In this document: positions 29,389 to 40,184 of the stretch, in pieces
Position numbering within the stretch: position 1 is the first letter of the stretch
Layout: the number at the start of each line of letters is the position of its first letter
Assembly: GCA_023512375.1 (NCBI GenBank)
Contig: JAILZS010000006.1
Coordinates: 1 to 64,000, forward strand
DNA: 64,000 bases
Direction of reading: 5' to 3'
DNA from: Bacillota bacterium
GTDB lineage: Bacteria > Bacillota > Sulfobacillia > JAJZYS01 > JAILZS01
Made by a program: the position numbers and the translations under genes
The notes under the pieces: generated by a model
The model's database searches: none
What the model was told of the DNA's origin: nothing
The model's input: only the letters and a program-made list of their open reading frames with translations

Positions 29389-31487
29389 GCGGCCTTCTCG
29401 TCGAGGTGGGCGTGGAGGAGCTGCCCAGCCGGGATGTGGCTCGAGCCAGCGCCGCCCTGGCCGAGGCCTTGGCGGCGGCCGTGCGGGAGCTCGGGCTGGG
29501 CGGAGGGGAGGCGCGCGCCTACGGCACCCCCCGCCGTCTCGCCGCCTACGTGGCCGATGTGGCGGAGCGCCAGGCGGTGGAGGAGCGGGAGGTGCGCGGG
29601 CCGAGCGCGGCCCACGCCTACGACGGGGAGGGACGGCCCACCCCCGCCCTGTTGGGCTTCTGCCGCAGCCAGGGGGTGGAGCCCGAGCGAGTACGCGTGG
29701 TCGAGACCCCGGGCGGGGCCTACGTCATGGCGCGAGTGCGCCAGGGTGGGAGGCCGGCGCGCGACCTCCTGCCCGAACGGGTGGCGGCTGTCCTGGCCGA
29801 TCTGCCCTTCGCCCGCACCATGCGGTGGGGGGAGGGGACGGTTCGCTTCGGCCGCCCCGTGGTGTGGCTGGTCTGCCTGTTGGGGCGCGAGGTGGTGCCG
29901 GTGACCTTCGCCGGCGTGGCAGCCGGGCGGGAGTCGCGCGGCCACCGTTTCCTGGCACCTGGGCCCGTGCCGCTGGGTGCGGCGGAAGACTACGAGGACC
30001 GCCTGCGCGACGCGTTCGTGCTCGCCGACCGGGCGGGACGGCGAGCCGCCGTCCGCCGGGCGGTGGAGGCGGCGGCGGCGGCGGAGGGGCTTGAGGCGGA
30101 GGTGGACGAGGGTCTGCTCGACGAGGTAACCGACCTGGTCGAACTGCCTACCGCCTTCGTGGGCCGGTTCTCGGAGCGGTATCTGGCCTTGCCGGACGCC
30201 GCCCTCACCACCCCCATGATCCACCACCAGCGCCAGTTCCCCACCCGACGGCGGGAGGACGGCGCCCGCGCCAACGCCTTCGTGGGCGTGCGCAACGGCG
30301 ACACCCGGCGCCTCGACCTCGTGCGGGCGGGAAACGAGCGCGTGCTGGCGGCGCGCTTGGCCGACGCCTGGTTCTTCTTCGAACGCGACCGCGCCACGCC
30401 CCTGGAGGAGATGCGCCGGCGGCTCGCGACCATGGAGCTCGGGGGCGGGCTGGGGAGCATGCTGGACCGGGCGGACCGGGTGGAGGCGATCGCCGCGGCG
30501 CTCGGCCGATGGGCCGACGAGGGGGAGCGACAGGGGCTCGAGCGGGCGGCGCACCTCGTGTTTGCGGATCGGGCGAGCCTGTTCGTGGGCGAGTTCCCCG
30601 AGCTGGGAGGCGTCATGGGGGAGGCGTACGCGGCCGCCGCGGGGGAGGATCCCGGGGTGGCGCGGGCCCTGTCGGAGGCGGTCCGACCCCGCGACGCCGA
30701 CGACCGCCTGCCCGCGCGCGGTCCGGGCCGCCTGCTGGCGCTGGCGGCGCGGGCGGAGGAGCTGGTGGCCGGCTGGCTGGCTGGGCGCGCCCCCACCGGG
30801 TCGGAGGATCCCTTCGGCCTTCGGCGCGCCGCCTTGGCCCTGTCCCGCATCGGTATGGCAGGCGGCGTGCCGGGGGGGTTGGAGCGGCTCGTGGCGACGG
30901 CGGCCGAGGCGTTCGCCTCCCGGTTCGGGGCGGATGAGCGGGCGGCCGCGCGGAACGGGGTCCTCGCCTTCGTGCGCGACCGGGTGGCGGGTCTCGTCGT
31001 GGAGGCGGGCGTGCCACCGGCGGTGGCCCAGGCGGTGTGCGCCGCCGGGGTGGACGGGCCCGACGGCGTGCTGGCGCGGGCGCGCGCCCTGGAGGCGGCG
31101 CTGGAGGAGGAGGGAGGTGACGCCCTGCTGACGGCCTACCGGCGCGCGGCACGCCTCGTGCGCCAGGCCGGTGCGGAGGCTGCCGCCGGGGAGGAGGTAG
31201 CGCAGGCCGCACCGGGGGCGGAGGCGGCGCTGGCCGCGGCCGTCTCTGCGGCGGAGGAGGCGGCGGGAGACGACCTGGCCGACCGCGACCCGGCGCGCTA
31301 CTTCCGCCTCGTGGCCTCCCTGGCGCCGAGCCTGGACGCCTTCTTCCGCGACGTCATGGTGCTCGACCCCGACCCCCAGGTGCGCCGGCGGCGCCTGGCG
31401 CTCCTGGTTCGGGTCGTGCGCCTGGCGTCGCGCGGCGCCGACCTGTCGCTGGTGGGACGGCGGCGGGAGGAACCGGTGGGCGCGTAA
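29385..31487 (+). CDS. glyS: Glycyl-tRNA synthetase beta subunit
   Basis: LLVEVGVEELPSRDV...; GTGA overlap with glyQ; full-length GlyS. Confidence 0.95.
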   Translation: MSGLLVEVGVEELPSRDVARASAALAEALAAAVRELGLGGGEARAYGTPRRLAAYVADVAERQAVEEREVRGPSAAHAYDGEGRPTPALLGFCRSQGVEPERVRVVETPGGAYVMARVRQGGRPARDLLPERVAAVLADLPFARTMRWGEGTVRFGRPVVWLVCLLGREVVPVTFAGVAAGRESRGHRFLAPGPVPLGAAEDYEDRLRDAFVLADRAGRRAAVRRAVEAAAAAEGLEAEVDEGLLDEVTDLVELPTAFVGRFSERYLALPDAALTTPMIHHQRQFPTRRREDGARANAFVGVRNGDTRRLDLVRAGNERVLAARLADAWFFFERDRATPLEEMRRRLATMELGGGLGSMLDRADRVEAIAAALGRWADEGERQGLERAAHLVFADRASLFVGEFPELGGVMGEAYAAAAGEDPGVARALSEAVRPRDADDRLPARGPGRLLALAARAEELVAGWLAGRAPTGSEDPFGLRRAALALSRIGMAGGVPGGLERLVATAAEAFASRFGADERAAARNGVLAFVRDRVAGLVVEAGVPPAVAQAVCAAGVDGPDGVLARARALEAALEEEGGDALLTAYRRAARLVRQAGAEAAAGEEVAQAAPGAEAALAAAVSAAEEAAGDDLADRDPARYFRLVASLAPSLDAFFRDVMVLDPDPQVRRRRLALLVRVVRLASRGADLSLVGRRREEPVGA

Positions 31488-31531
31488 CGAAGGCAGGGCA
31501 GGCGACGGACGGGCGCGACGGGGGGGCAGGC

Positions 31532-32350
31532 GTGGAGGAGCTGACGCTGTTCGTCGTCTCGGACTCCCTGGGGGAGACGGCCGAAGGGGTGGCGCGCGCC
31601 GCGGCCAGCCAGTTCGACGTGCCGGTGCGCATGCGCCGCTTCCCCCACGTGGACGGCCCCGAGGCGGTGGAGCGCCTCATGCGCTCGGTCGCCGAGGCGG
31701 GCCCTGCCTTGGTGGTGTACACGGTGGTCATCCCCGACCTGAGGGAGCGGCTTCGGCTCGAGATGGCGCGCCTGGGGGTGGCGAGCGTCGACGTCATGGG
31801 ACCGGCGCTCGACGCCATGGAGGCCATCTTGGGCCGGCCGGCCACGCACAGCCCGGGGCTCGTGCACCGCCTGGACGAGGGCTACTTCCGACGCGTGGAG
31901 GCGGTGGAGTTCGCCGTCAAATACGACGACGGGAAAGATCCGCGCGGTCTATTGTTGGCGGACGTGGTCCTCCTCGGGGTGTCGCGCACCTCGAAGACGC
32001 CGCTGTCGATGTACCTCGCCCACCGGCGCCTCAAGGTGGCGAACGTGCCGCTCATGCCCGAGGTGGAGCTGCCCCGCGAGCTGTTCCAGGTGCCGCGCGA
32101 GCGGCTGGTGGGCCTGACCATCGACCCCCGGTCCCTGCGCCTCATCCGGCAGGCGCGGCTCAGGGCCATCGGCCTGCCGGAAGGGGCCTCGTATGCCGAG
32201 CTGGGCCGCATCGAGGAGGAGCTGGCGTATGCCGACGGGGTGTTTCGCCGCCTGGGGTGCCGGGTGGTGGACGTGACGCACCGGGCGGTGGAGGAGACCG
32301 CGGCCCGGGTCCTACAGGAGTTGCCCGGGGGGCTTGAGCTGCAGCGGTAG
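31532..32350 (+). CDS. ppsR: Pyruvate, phosphate dikinase regulatory protein (DUF299 kinase/pyrophosphorylase)
   Basis: LFVVSDSLGETAEGVARAAASQF, DVVLLGVSRTSKTPLSMYLAHRRLKVANVPL; upstream of ppdK. Confidence 0.94.
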   Translation: MEELTLFVVSDSLGETAEGVARAAASQFDVPVRMRRFPHVDGPEAVERLMRSVAEAGPALVVYTVVIPDLRERLRLEMARLGVASVDVMGPALDAMEAILGRPATHSPGLVHRLDEGYFRRVEAVEFAVKYDDGKDPRGLLLADVVLLGVSRTSKTPLSMYLAHRRLKVANVPLMPEVELPRELFQVPRERLVGLTIDPRSLRLIRQARLRAIGLPEGASYAELGRIEEELAYADGVFRRLGCRVVDVTHRAVEETAARVLQELPGGLELQR

Positions 32351-32387
32351 CGCGGGGCAGCCGCGCTGCGAAGGAGGGCGGAAGGGG

Positions 32388-35048
32388 ATGGCGATGCGAT
32401 CCACGACCCTGGTGTACGACTTTGCCGACGCCGCGCACCTGGGCCGCGACCTGCTCGGCGGCAAGGGGGCCGGACTAGCGGAGATGACGCGCATCGGCCT
32501 GCCGGTGCCGCCCGGGTTCACCGTCACCACCGAGGCGTGCCGGGCGTACATGGCCACGGGACAGGTTCCGGAGGGGCTGTGGCAGGAGGTGCGCGCTGCC
32601 TTGGCCCGGCTCGAGGAGCGCATGCACAGGCGCCTCGGCGACGCCGACGACCCCCTACTGGTGTCGGTGCGGTCGGGCGCCCCCGTCTCCATGCCGGGCA
32701 TGATGGACACCATCCTCAACCTCGGGCTGAGCGCCCGCTCCGTCGAGGGGCTGGCCCGGCGCACGGGGGACGCACGCTTCGCGTATGACTCGTACCGGCG
32801 CCTCATCCAGATGTTCGGGAACGTCGTCCTGGGCATCCCTCTCGAGCGGTTCGAGTCCGAGTTGGCGGCGGTGCGGCAAGAAGCCGGGGCCGCAGCCGAC
32901 GACGCCATCGACGCCGATCGCCTGCGCGCCCTGTGCGAGCGCTACCGGGTGGTGGTGCAGCGGGAGAGCGGCCGCCCCTTCCCGGAGACGCCGTGGGAAC
33001 AGCTGGAGCTGGCGGTGCGGGCGGTGTTCGATTCGTGGAACAACCCCCGCGCCCAGGTGTACCGCCGGTTGAACGGCATCCCGGACGACATGGGCACGGC
33101 CGTCAACGTGCAGGCGATGGTGTTCGGCAACCGCGGCGCCGACTCGGGTACCGGCGTTTTGTTTACGCGCGACCCGAACACGGGTGAGGCGGTGCTCACG
33201 GGCGAATACCTGGCGAACGCCCAGGGCGAGGACGTGGTGGCGGGTATCCGCACGCCCTCGCCGGTGGCCTCCCTGCGCCGGGAGGCACCCGAGCTGTACG
33301 CGCGCATCGAGGAGGTGGCGCGCCGCCTCGAGTCCCACTTCCGGGACGTGCAGGACATCGAGTTCACGGTCGAGGGGGGGACGCTCTACCTCCTCCAGAC
33401 GCGCGCCGCCAAGCGCAGCGCCCGCGCCGCCGTGCGCATCGCGGTGGAGATGGCGCGGGAGGGGCTTATCGACAAGGAGGAGGCCTTGAAGCGGGTGGAT
33501 CCCGCCGACCTTGAGCGCCTTCTGCACCGGGGGGTGGACCCGACGGCCCGGGTGCCGGAGCTGGCGCGCGGCCTGCCCGCGTCGCCGGGCGCGGCCACGG
33601 GGCGCGCCGTGTTCGACGCCGACCGTGCGGCGGAATGGGCGCGCCGAGGCGAGCGCGTTCTCCTTCTGCGCCCGGAGACCACGCCCGAGGACATCCACGG
33701 CATCGTGGCGGCGCAGGGCGTCCTGACGGCGCGCGGCGGCATGACGTGCCATGCCGCCATCGTCGCGCGCGGCATGGGCAAGCCCTGCGTGGTGGGTTGC
33801 GACGCCCTGCGCATCGACCTCGAGGGTCGGCGGGCGGAGGTGGGCGGGAGCGTGGTGGCCGAGGGGGATGTGGTGTCCATCGACGGCGCCACGGGCCGCG
33901 TCTTCCTGGGCGAGGTGCCGCTGGTAGAGCCCGAGCTGGGCGGGGACGTGGACACCCTCCTGGCCTGGGCGGACGAGGTGCGGCGTCTGGGGGTGCGGGC
34001 CAACGCCGACACGCCCGAGGACGCGCGGCGCGCCCGCGCCTTCGGGGCCCAGGGAGTGGGGCTGTGCCGGACCGAGCACATGTTCATGGCCCAGGATCGC
34101 CTGCCGGTCGTCCAGGCCATGATCCTGGCCGAATCGGAGGAAGAGCGGCGGCGCGCCCTCGACCGGCTGTTGCCCATGCAGCAGTCCGACTTCGAGGGCA
34201 TCTTCCGCGCCATGGACGGCCTGCCGGTGACCATCCGCCTGCTCGACCCTCCCCTGCACGAGTTCCTGCCCGACGTGGAGAGCCTGGCCGTGGCGGTGGC
34301 GGTAGCGGAGCAGCGCGGCGATGAAGGCGAGGAGGCGCAGCGGCGGCGCGAGCTCCTGCGCAAGGCGCGGGCCCTGGCGGAGAAGAACCCCATGCTGGGC
34401 TTCCGCGGCTGCCGCCTGGGGATGCTCTACCCCGAGATCTACGAGATGCAGGCCCGCGCCATCTTCCGTGCCGCGTTCGCCGCCGCCCGGGACGGGGTGG
34501 ACTGCCGGCCGGAGGTCATGATCCCCCTCGTGGGCGATGTGGAGGAGCTCAGGCGGATGCGCGACCTGGTGGAGCGCGTCTACCGCGAGGAGAGCGAGCG
34601 CGCGGGTCGCTCCCTCGCCTTCCCCCTGGGGACGATGATCGAGGTTCCGCGCGCCTGTCTGGTGGCGGACGAGATCGCCGAGGCGGCCGACTTCTTCTCG
34701 TTCGGGACCAACGACCTCACCCAGACGACGTTCGGCCTCTCCCGCGACGACGCGGAGGGGAAGTTCCTGGGCTTCTACGTGGAGCGCGGCGTGTACGCCC
34801 ACAACCCGTTCGAGGTCCTCGACGCCAAGGGCGTGGGGGGGCTCATGCGCATCGCCCTGGAGCGGGGCCGCGGTCGCCGTCCCGGCCTCAAGGCCGGCAT
34901 CTGCGGCGAGCACGGGGGCAATCCGGCTTCCATCGCCTTCTGCCATGCGGCGGGGCTGGACTACGTGAGCGCGAGCCCCTACCGCGTGCCGGTGGCCCGC
35001 CTGGCGGCGGCCCAGGCCGCGCTCGCCGAACGCGGGGGGCGTAAGTAG
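32388..35048 (+). CDS. ppdK: Pyruvate, phosphate dikinase
   Basis: GGKGAGLAEMTRIGLPVPPGFTVTTEACR, GGMTCHAAIVARGMGKPCVVGC, GICGEHGGNPASIAFCH. Confidence 0.97.
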   Translation: MAMRSTTLVYDFADAAHLGRDLLGGKGAGLAEMTRIGLPVPPGFTVTTEACRAYMATGQVPEGLWQEVRAALARLEERMHRRLGDADDPLLVSVRSGAPVSMPGMMDTILNLGLSARSVEGLARRTGDARFAYDSYRRLIQMFGNVVLGIPLERFESELAAVRQEAGAAADDAIDADRLRALCERYRVVVQRESGRPFPETPWEQLELAVRAVFDSWNNPRAQVYRRLNGIPDDMGTAVNVQAMVFGNRGADSGTGVLFTRDPNTGEAVLTGEYLANAQGEDVVAGIRTPSPVASLRREAPELYARIEEVARRLESHFRDVQDIEFTVEGGTLYLLQTRAAKRSARAAVRIAVEMAREGLIDKEEALKRVDPADLERLLHRGVDPTARVPELARGLPASPGAATGRAVFDADRAAEWARRGERVLLLRPETTPEDIHGIVAAQGVLTARGGMTCHAAIVARGMGKPCVVGCDALRIDLEGRRAEVGGSVVAEGDVVSIDGATGRVFLGEVPLVEPELGGDVDTLLAWADEVRRLGVRANADTPEDARRARAFGAQGVGLCRTEHMFMAQDRLPVVQAMILAESEEERRRALDRLLPMQQSDFEGIFRAMDGLPVTIRLLDPPLHEFLPDVESLAVAVAVAEQRGDEGEEAQRRRELLRKARALAEKNPMLGFRGCRLGMLYPEIYEMQARAIFRAAFAAARDGVDCRPEVMIPLVGDVEELRRMRDLVERVYREESERAGRSLAFPLGTMIEVPRACLVADEIAEAADFFSFGTNDLTQTTFGLSRDDAEGKFLGFYVERGVYAHNPFEVLDAKGVGGLMRIALERGRGRRPGLKAGICGEHGGNPASIAFCHAAGLDYVSASPYRVPVARLAAAQAALAERGGRK

Positions 35049-35115
35049 GCGAGGCAGGAGTTCCCTGGCGGGCGTTGAACCCTCCGTCGGGACCATGTGA
35101 CGGGGTGAACGAACC

Positions 35116-36862
35116 ATGGCCCGCTGGGACGATGAGACGGTCCGTCGGGTGCGCGAGCGTACGGATCTCGTCGCCCTCGTGGGCGAGACGGTGCGCCTGC
35201 GCCGGGTGGGCCGCCGGTACGTGGGCTTGTGCCCGTTCCACGCGGAGCGCACGCCGTCCTTCGGGGTCTCCCCCGAAAGGGGCCTGTTCCACTGCTTCGG
35301 GTGCGGCGCCGGCGGCGACGCCTTCGACTTCGTCATGCGGCGCGATGGCCTGACCTTTCCGCAGGCGCTGGAGATGCTGGCCACGCGGGCCGGGGTGGAG
35401 TTGCCGGGAGGGGCGGAGGATCCGGCCGCCGAAGGGCGCCGACGCGAGCGCGAGCAGCTGTACGCTGCACTGGCCGAGGCGGAACGCTGGTACCGGCAAC
35501 AGCTGGCCGGCCCGGAGGGGACGGCGGCCCGGCGCTACCTGGCTTCGCGCCGTGTCGGCCGCGAGGTGGCGGCGGCGTTCGGACTCGGTTACGCGCCGCC
35601 GGGAAAGAGGCTGTTGGCCCACCTCTCGTCCCTGGGCTTCGCGGAAGGGGCGTTGGCTGAAGCCGGTCTTCTCCCCCGGGGAGAGGGAGGCGACCGCCTG
35701 GGCGGGCGACTCATCCTGCCGATCCGCGACGAGCACGGGCGCACGGTGGGGTTCGGCGCACGGGTACTCGGCGAGGGCGAACCCCGGTACCTGAACTCCC
35801 CCGAAGGGCCGCTGTTCGTCAAGCGGCGCCTGCTGTACGGGTTGGACCGGGCGCGGGCGGCGATCCGGCGGCGCGGGGAGGCGCTGGTGGTGGAGGGGTA
35901 CTTCGACGTGCTCGCGTGCCACGCCGCCGGCTTCGACCACGCGGTGGCGACGCTGGGGACGGCGTTCGGGCCAGATGCCGTTGCGATCCTGCGGCGCCAG
36001 GGAGCGCGGGTGGTCTTCGCCTACGACGCCGACGCCGCCGGGGTGCAGGCGGCGAAGGCGGCGCTGGCGGCCTGCGACCGAGCCGAGGTGCCCGCGCGCG
36101 CGGCTCGGCTGGAGGGGGGCAAGGACCCGGCCGAGGTCCTGGCGGCGGAAGGACGCACCGCCCTGGAGCGTGCCCTGGAGGGCGCCCTCGCCCGCGTCCC
36201 CTTCGTGCTCGAGACGGCGGTGCGGGAGGGTCGGACGGAGAGCGCGGAGGGGAAGGCGGAGGTGGCGCGCGAGGTGCTGGCGGCGGTGGCGGAGCACCCG
36301 TCGGAGGTGGCGCGGGCGGCCTATCTGCGGGAGGTCGCGGCTCGCCTCGAGGTGCCCGAGGAGAGCCTGGCGCGCGAACTCATGCGCCTGAGCCGCGGCG
36401 GCACGCGTGCGGTCGCGAGCGCGCGCACGCCGGTGCATAGGCGAGAAAAAAATGGTAACGATATCCCTTCGAGGCGGAGGCTGGCCCACGGTGGGCGCGA
36501 GGAGGAACTTGCCGCGCTCGTCCTGAATGCCCCGGAGATGGGGCGGGCGATCGGGGTGGACCCCGGCCGTTTCCGGGATGAGGCGGTGGCGCGCCTGGTG
36601 GCGGCCGCCCTGGGCGGAGGCCTCGACGCCATCCCGGAGGACCTTAGGCCGCGGGCGGCGGCCCTTGCCCTACGGGGCGAGGAGCGGATGGAGACCTACG
36701 CCGATCCCGAGGCGGTGGCGCGGGACCTGTGGCGGAGGCTGGAGGAGGACTTCGAGCGCGCCCAGCGGGCGTTGTGGCGGGAACGGATCGCGGACATGGA
36801 GCGCAGGGGCGAGAACCCGCCCGCCCCCTACCTGGAAGCGGTGCGAAGGGAGGTGCGACGCG

Positions 36863-36870
<8 letters not shown>
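35116..36870 (+). CDS. dnaG: DNA primase
   Basis: [37 protein letters not shown]2 zinc finger; [22 protein letters not shown]. Confidence 0.96.
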
Positions 36871-37990
<1,120 letters not shown>

Positions 37991-38003
37991 GCCGGCGGCG
38001 TTG

Positions 38004-38033
38004 ACAGGGCGTGACTGGCCATAGTACCATACC
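38004..38033 (+). promoter_or_regulatory. Probable promoter of the tRNA cluster
   Basis: TTGACA followed after about 18 bp by TACCAT, upstream of tRNA-Asn. Confidence 0.5.
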
Positions 38034-38060
38034 GCTTGCCGACGCGGTCGGCGCCTTTGT

Positions 38061-38135
38061 TCCTCGATAGCTCAATGGTAGAGCACTCGGCTGTTAACCG
38101 AGCGGTTGCAGGTTCGAGTCCTGCTCGAGGAGCCA
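38061..38135 (+). tRNA. tRNA-Asn (GTT)
   Basis: TCCTCGA/TCGAGGA acceptor stem, anticodon loop CTGTTAA, TTCGAGTC T-loop, encoded CCA. Confidence 0.95.
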
Positions 38136-38140
38136 GTTGC

Positions 38141-38212
38141 GGGCCCATAGCTCAGCGGTAGAGCAGCCGGCTCATAACCGGTAGGGCGCACGTTCGAATC
38201 GTGCTGGGCCCA
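38141..38212 (+). tRNA. tRNA-Met (CAT)
   Basis: GGGCCCA/TGGGCCC acceptor stem, anticodon loop CTCATAA, GTTCGAATC T-arm. Ile2 (lysidine) not excluded. Confidence 0.88.
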
Positions 38213-38226
38213 CAGGTGGAGCCTTC

Positions 38227-38301
38227 GGGCGGCTAGCTCAGTGGGAGAGCGCTTGATTCACATTCAAGAGGTCGCAGGTTCGAAACCTGCGCCGCCCACC
38301 A
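38227..38301 (+). tRNA. tRNA-Val (CAC)
   Basis: GGGCGGC/GCCGCCC acceptor stem, anticodon loop TTCACAT, GGTTCGAAACC T-arm, encoded CCA. Confidence 0.92.
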
Positions 38302-38328
38302 GGATTTCGGCATCCGAACGCGGTTTCT

Positions 38329-38357
38329 GGCCCCGGTGCTCAGGCACCGGGGCCTTT
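38329..38357 (+). terminator. Intrinsic-terminator-like hairpin after the tRNA cluster
   Basis: GGCCCCGGTGC-TCAG-GCACCGGGGCC-TTT; 11-bp stem. Confidence 0.7.
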
Positions 38358-38500
38358 GCGTTCCACACGCGTTCCACTCGATGGCGCCCATTCGGTCAGC
38401 CGTGGCGGGACCACGTGGGCGTAGATGCTGGCCGTGTCGGCCGGGTGGGCGTGGCCGAGGCGTTGAAGGGAAGCGGCGGCGAAGGGGCGGACGAAAGGGC
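38340..38500 (-). pseudogene. C-terminal remnant of a tyrosine-family site-specific integrase
   Basis: Minus-strand reading: FAAASLQRLGHAHPADTASIYAHVVPPRLTEWAPSSGTRVERKGPGA*, matching the catalytic LGH...Y region of tyrosine recombinases. No N-terminal or central domain upstream. Confidence 0.7.
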
Positions 38501-38728
38501 GGTGGCAAGGCGCAGCGGCCTAAGGCACCTCCCTCCGAGTCCCCGGTCCCCCTTCGCGGCCGCGGCCGTACCGTGTATCGGCCGCCACCAGCGCGATCCG
38601 CCGGGAATCCGAACCCAAGCGCGGCGGCCTGGGAGAGGGCGGTGGGTGCGGCGCGGGGGGCGGTGGCTGCCAGAGCGCGGCACCGCGAGGACCCGAGGGC
38701 GCCGCGCGCAGCGAAGGGGGAGCGAACG

Positions 38729-39106
38729 ATGGGGACCATCGGGGCCGACGTTGCCAAGCTCTTGCTCGATTTGGTGTATGTGGTCTCGCTCGCGGCGATC
38801 GGCGCCGCCGCTTCATGGTTCCGCGCAAACACCACCGCTGCCCAGCGCGCGTTGCTGGGGGCGTTGGCGGCCATCGCCGTGCCATTCGTCGAGCGCGAGT
38901 TCCCAACCCTGAGCGGTGCCATGAAAGCCGCCAAGGCCGTGTCCCTCGTGCTGGAATGGCTCCGCCGGCGCGGCATCGCGATGACCCTGCAGGAGATCGA
39001 GGCCGCGGTCGAGGCCGCCTACGCCGAGGCCGAGAAGAGCGGCATCCTGGCCGTCTACGCCCCACCTCCCGCCCCCGCCCCGACGGCGAAGACCGCCGCC
39101 TCCTAG
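38729..39106 (+). CDS. Phage holin-like protein (LLH family-like)
   Basis: N-terminal TM, then VPFVEREFPTLSGAMKAAKAVSLVLEWLRRRGIAMTLQEIEAAVEAAYAEAE, resembling LLH holins. Confidence 0.6.
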   Translation: MGTIGADVAKLLLDLVYVVSLAAIGAAASWFRANTTAAQRALLGALAAIAVPFVEREFPTLSGAMKAAKAVSLVLEWLRRRGIAMTLQEIEAAVEAAYAEAEKSGILAVYAPPPAPAPTAKTAAS

Positions 39107-39497
39107 GAGGGGTCGGCGGGTGCCTGCCGTTCCGCGCCCCTGTGCCCTGCCTGGCCCGTCCAACCTCATGGCAGGTCCTGGCACCCCTGGGACGCGGCGG
39201 ACGGGAGCGGTGCGCCGGTTCGGAACCGAGGCGCCTCGGGGTCGGCGGCGATGTGGGGGCGCCGGGCCCCCCTTCCGAGGGGTTGGCGCCGCGCCGGCCG
39301 GACGTGAGGGCGTCGGCATGCGGCGCCCTGCCCTTCTTTCTGCACGGAGGTCTTCACCGGATGACGCCGCCGGCGCCGGGGCGGCGGGTCGAGGACGTTG
39401 CTCCACCGCGTGATCCAAGCGGGCCTGGGATGACGTACCACCACATGGGTCGGCGCCCATGCGCCGCCCGTCCATCCGGTCGAAGGGGGAGTCGTCC

Positions 39498-40094
39498 ATG
39501 CGCACATGGAGGGCCCGGCTGTCGCTCGCCATCCTCGCCGCAGGCGCCGTGGGCGTCGCCGTGGCGGGATCCGTAGGGGCGGCCAACGCCAAGGTTCTGT
39601 ACACGAGCCGGCTATACGGCAACATTCCCAACGTGACCGTCCGGGGGGTGAAGGCCGGAGCGGCACCCTGGATCGTCCAAGGCAGCGCCCAGGTGACGAG
39701 CGATGCGCTCATCGTGCAAGGCACCGACCTCGTGGTGCCGCCCGGCGACATGGCCGACGGCAAGCCGGTGCCCAAGGCGCTCGTCGGCACCACGGTGGGC
39801 ATACCCAAGGTGGCGGCCGAGCTCACCTGCGGGCAAGGGACGTCGGTCCTCACTCCCGCGGTGACGCTGACCAAGCAGGGCGCGTTCAAGATCGACGCCC
39901 AGGTGAAGGTGCCCGCCGCGTGCACCGATCCCATCGTCCTCGTCGGTCCGGTGGCGAACGGGGCGATGAAGGCCTGGTTCGCCAGCACGAACTTCCTGGT
40001 CTACGGGCTTCCGGGAAGGAGCGCGCTGGGCTGGGGCGGCACGGCCGCGGGGTCGAGCTCCGGATCCGGTTCGAAGTCGACGTGGGGTGGCTAG
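39498..40094 (+). CDS. Hypothetical secreted protein
   Basis: MRTWRARLSLAILAAGAVGVAVAGSVGAANA signal peptide; Ser/Gly-rich C-terminus. Confidence 0.7.
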   Translation: MRTWRARLSLAILAAGAVGVAVAGSVGAANAKVLYTSRLYGNIPNVTVRGVKAGAAPWIVQGSAQVTSDALIVQGTDLVVPPGDMADGKPVPKALVGTTVGIPKVAAELTCGQGTSVLTPAVTLTKQGAFKIDAQVKVPAACTDPIVLVGPVANGAMKAWFASTNFLVYGLPGRSALGWGGTAAGSSSGSGSKSTWGG

Positions 40095-40184
40095 CGTGCA
40101 GGCACGGCGACCCGCACTGACACGGCCCGGCCGGGGCATCCCCCGGGGCGGGCGGGCCGTGGCCGGCGCGTAGGGGCGGAGGGC

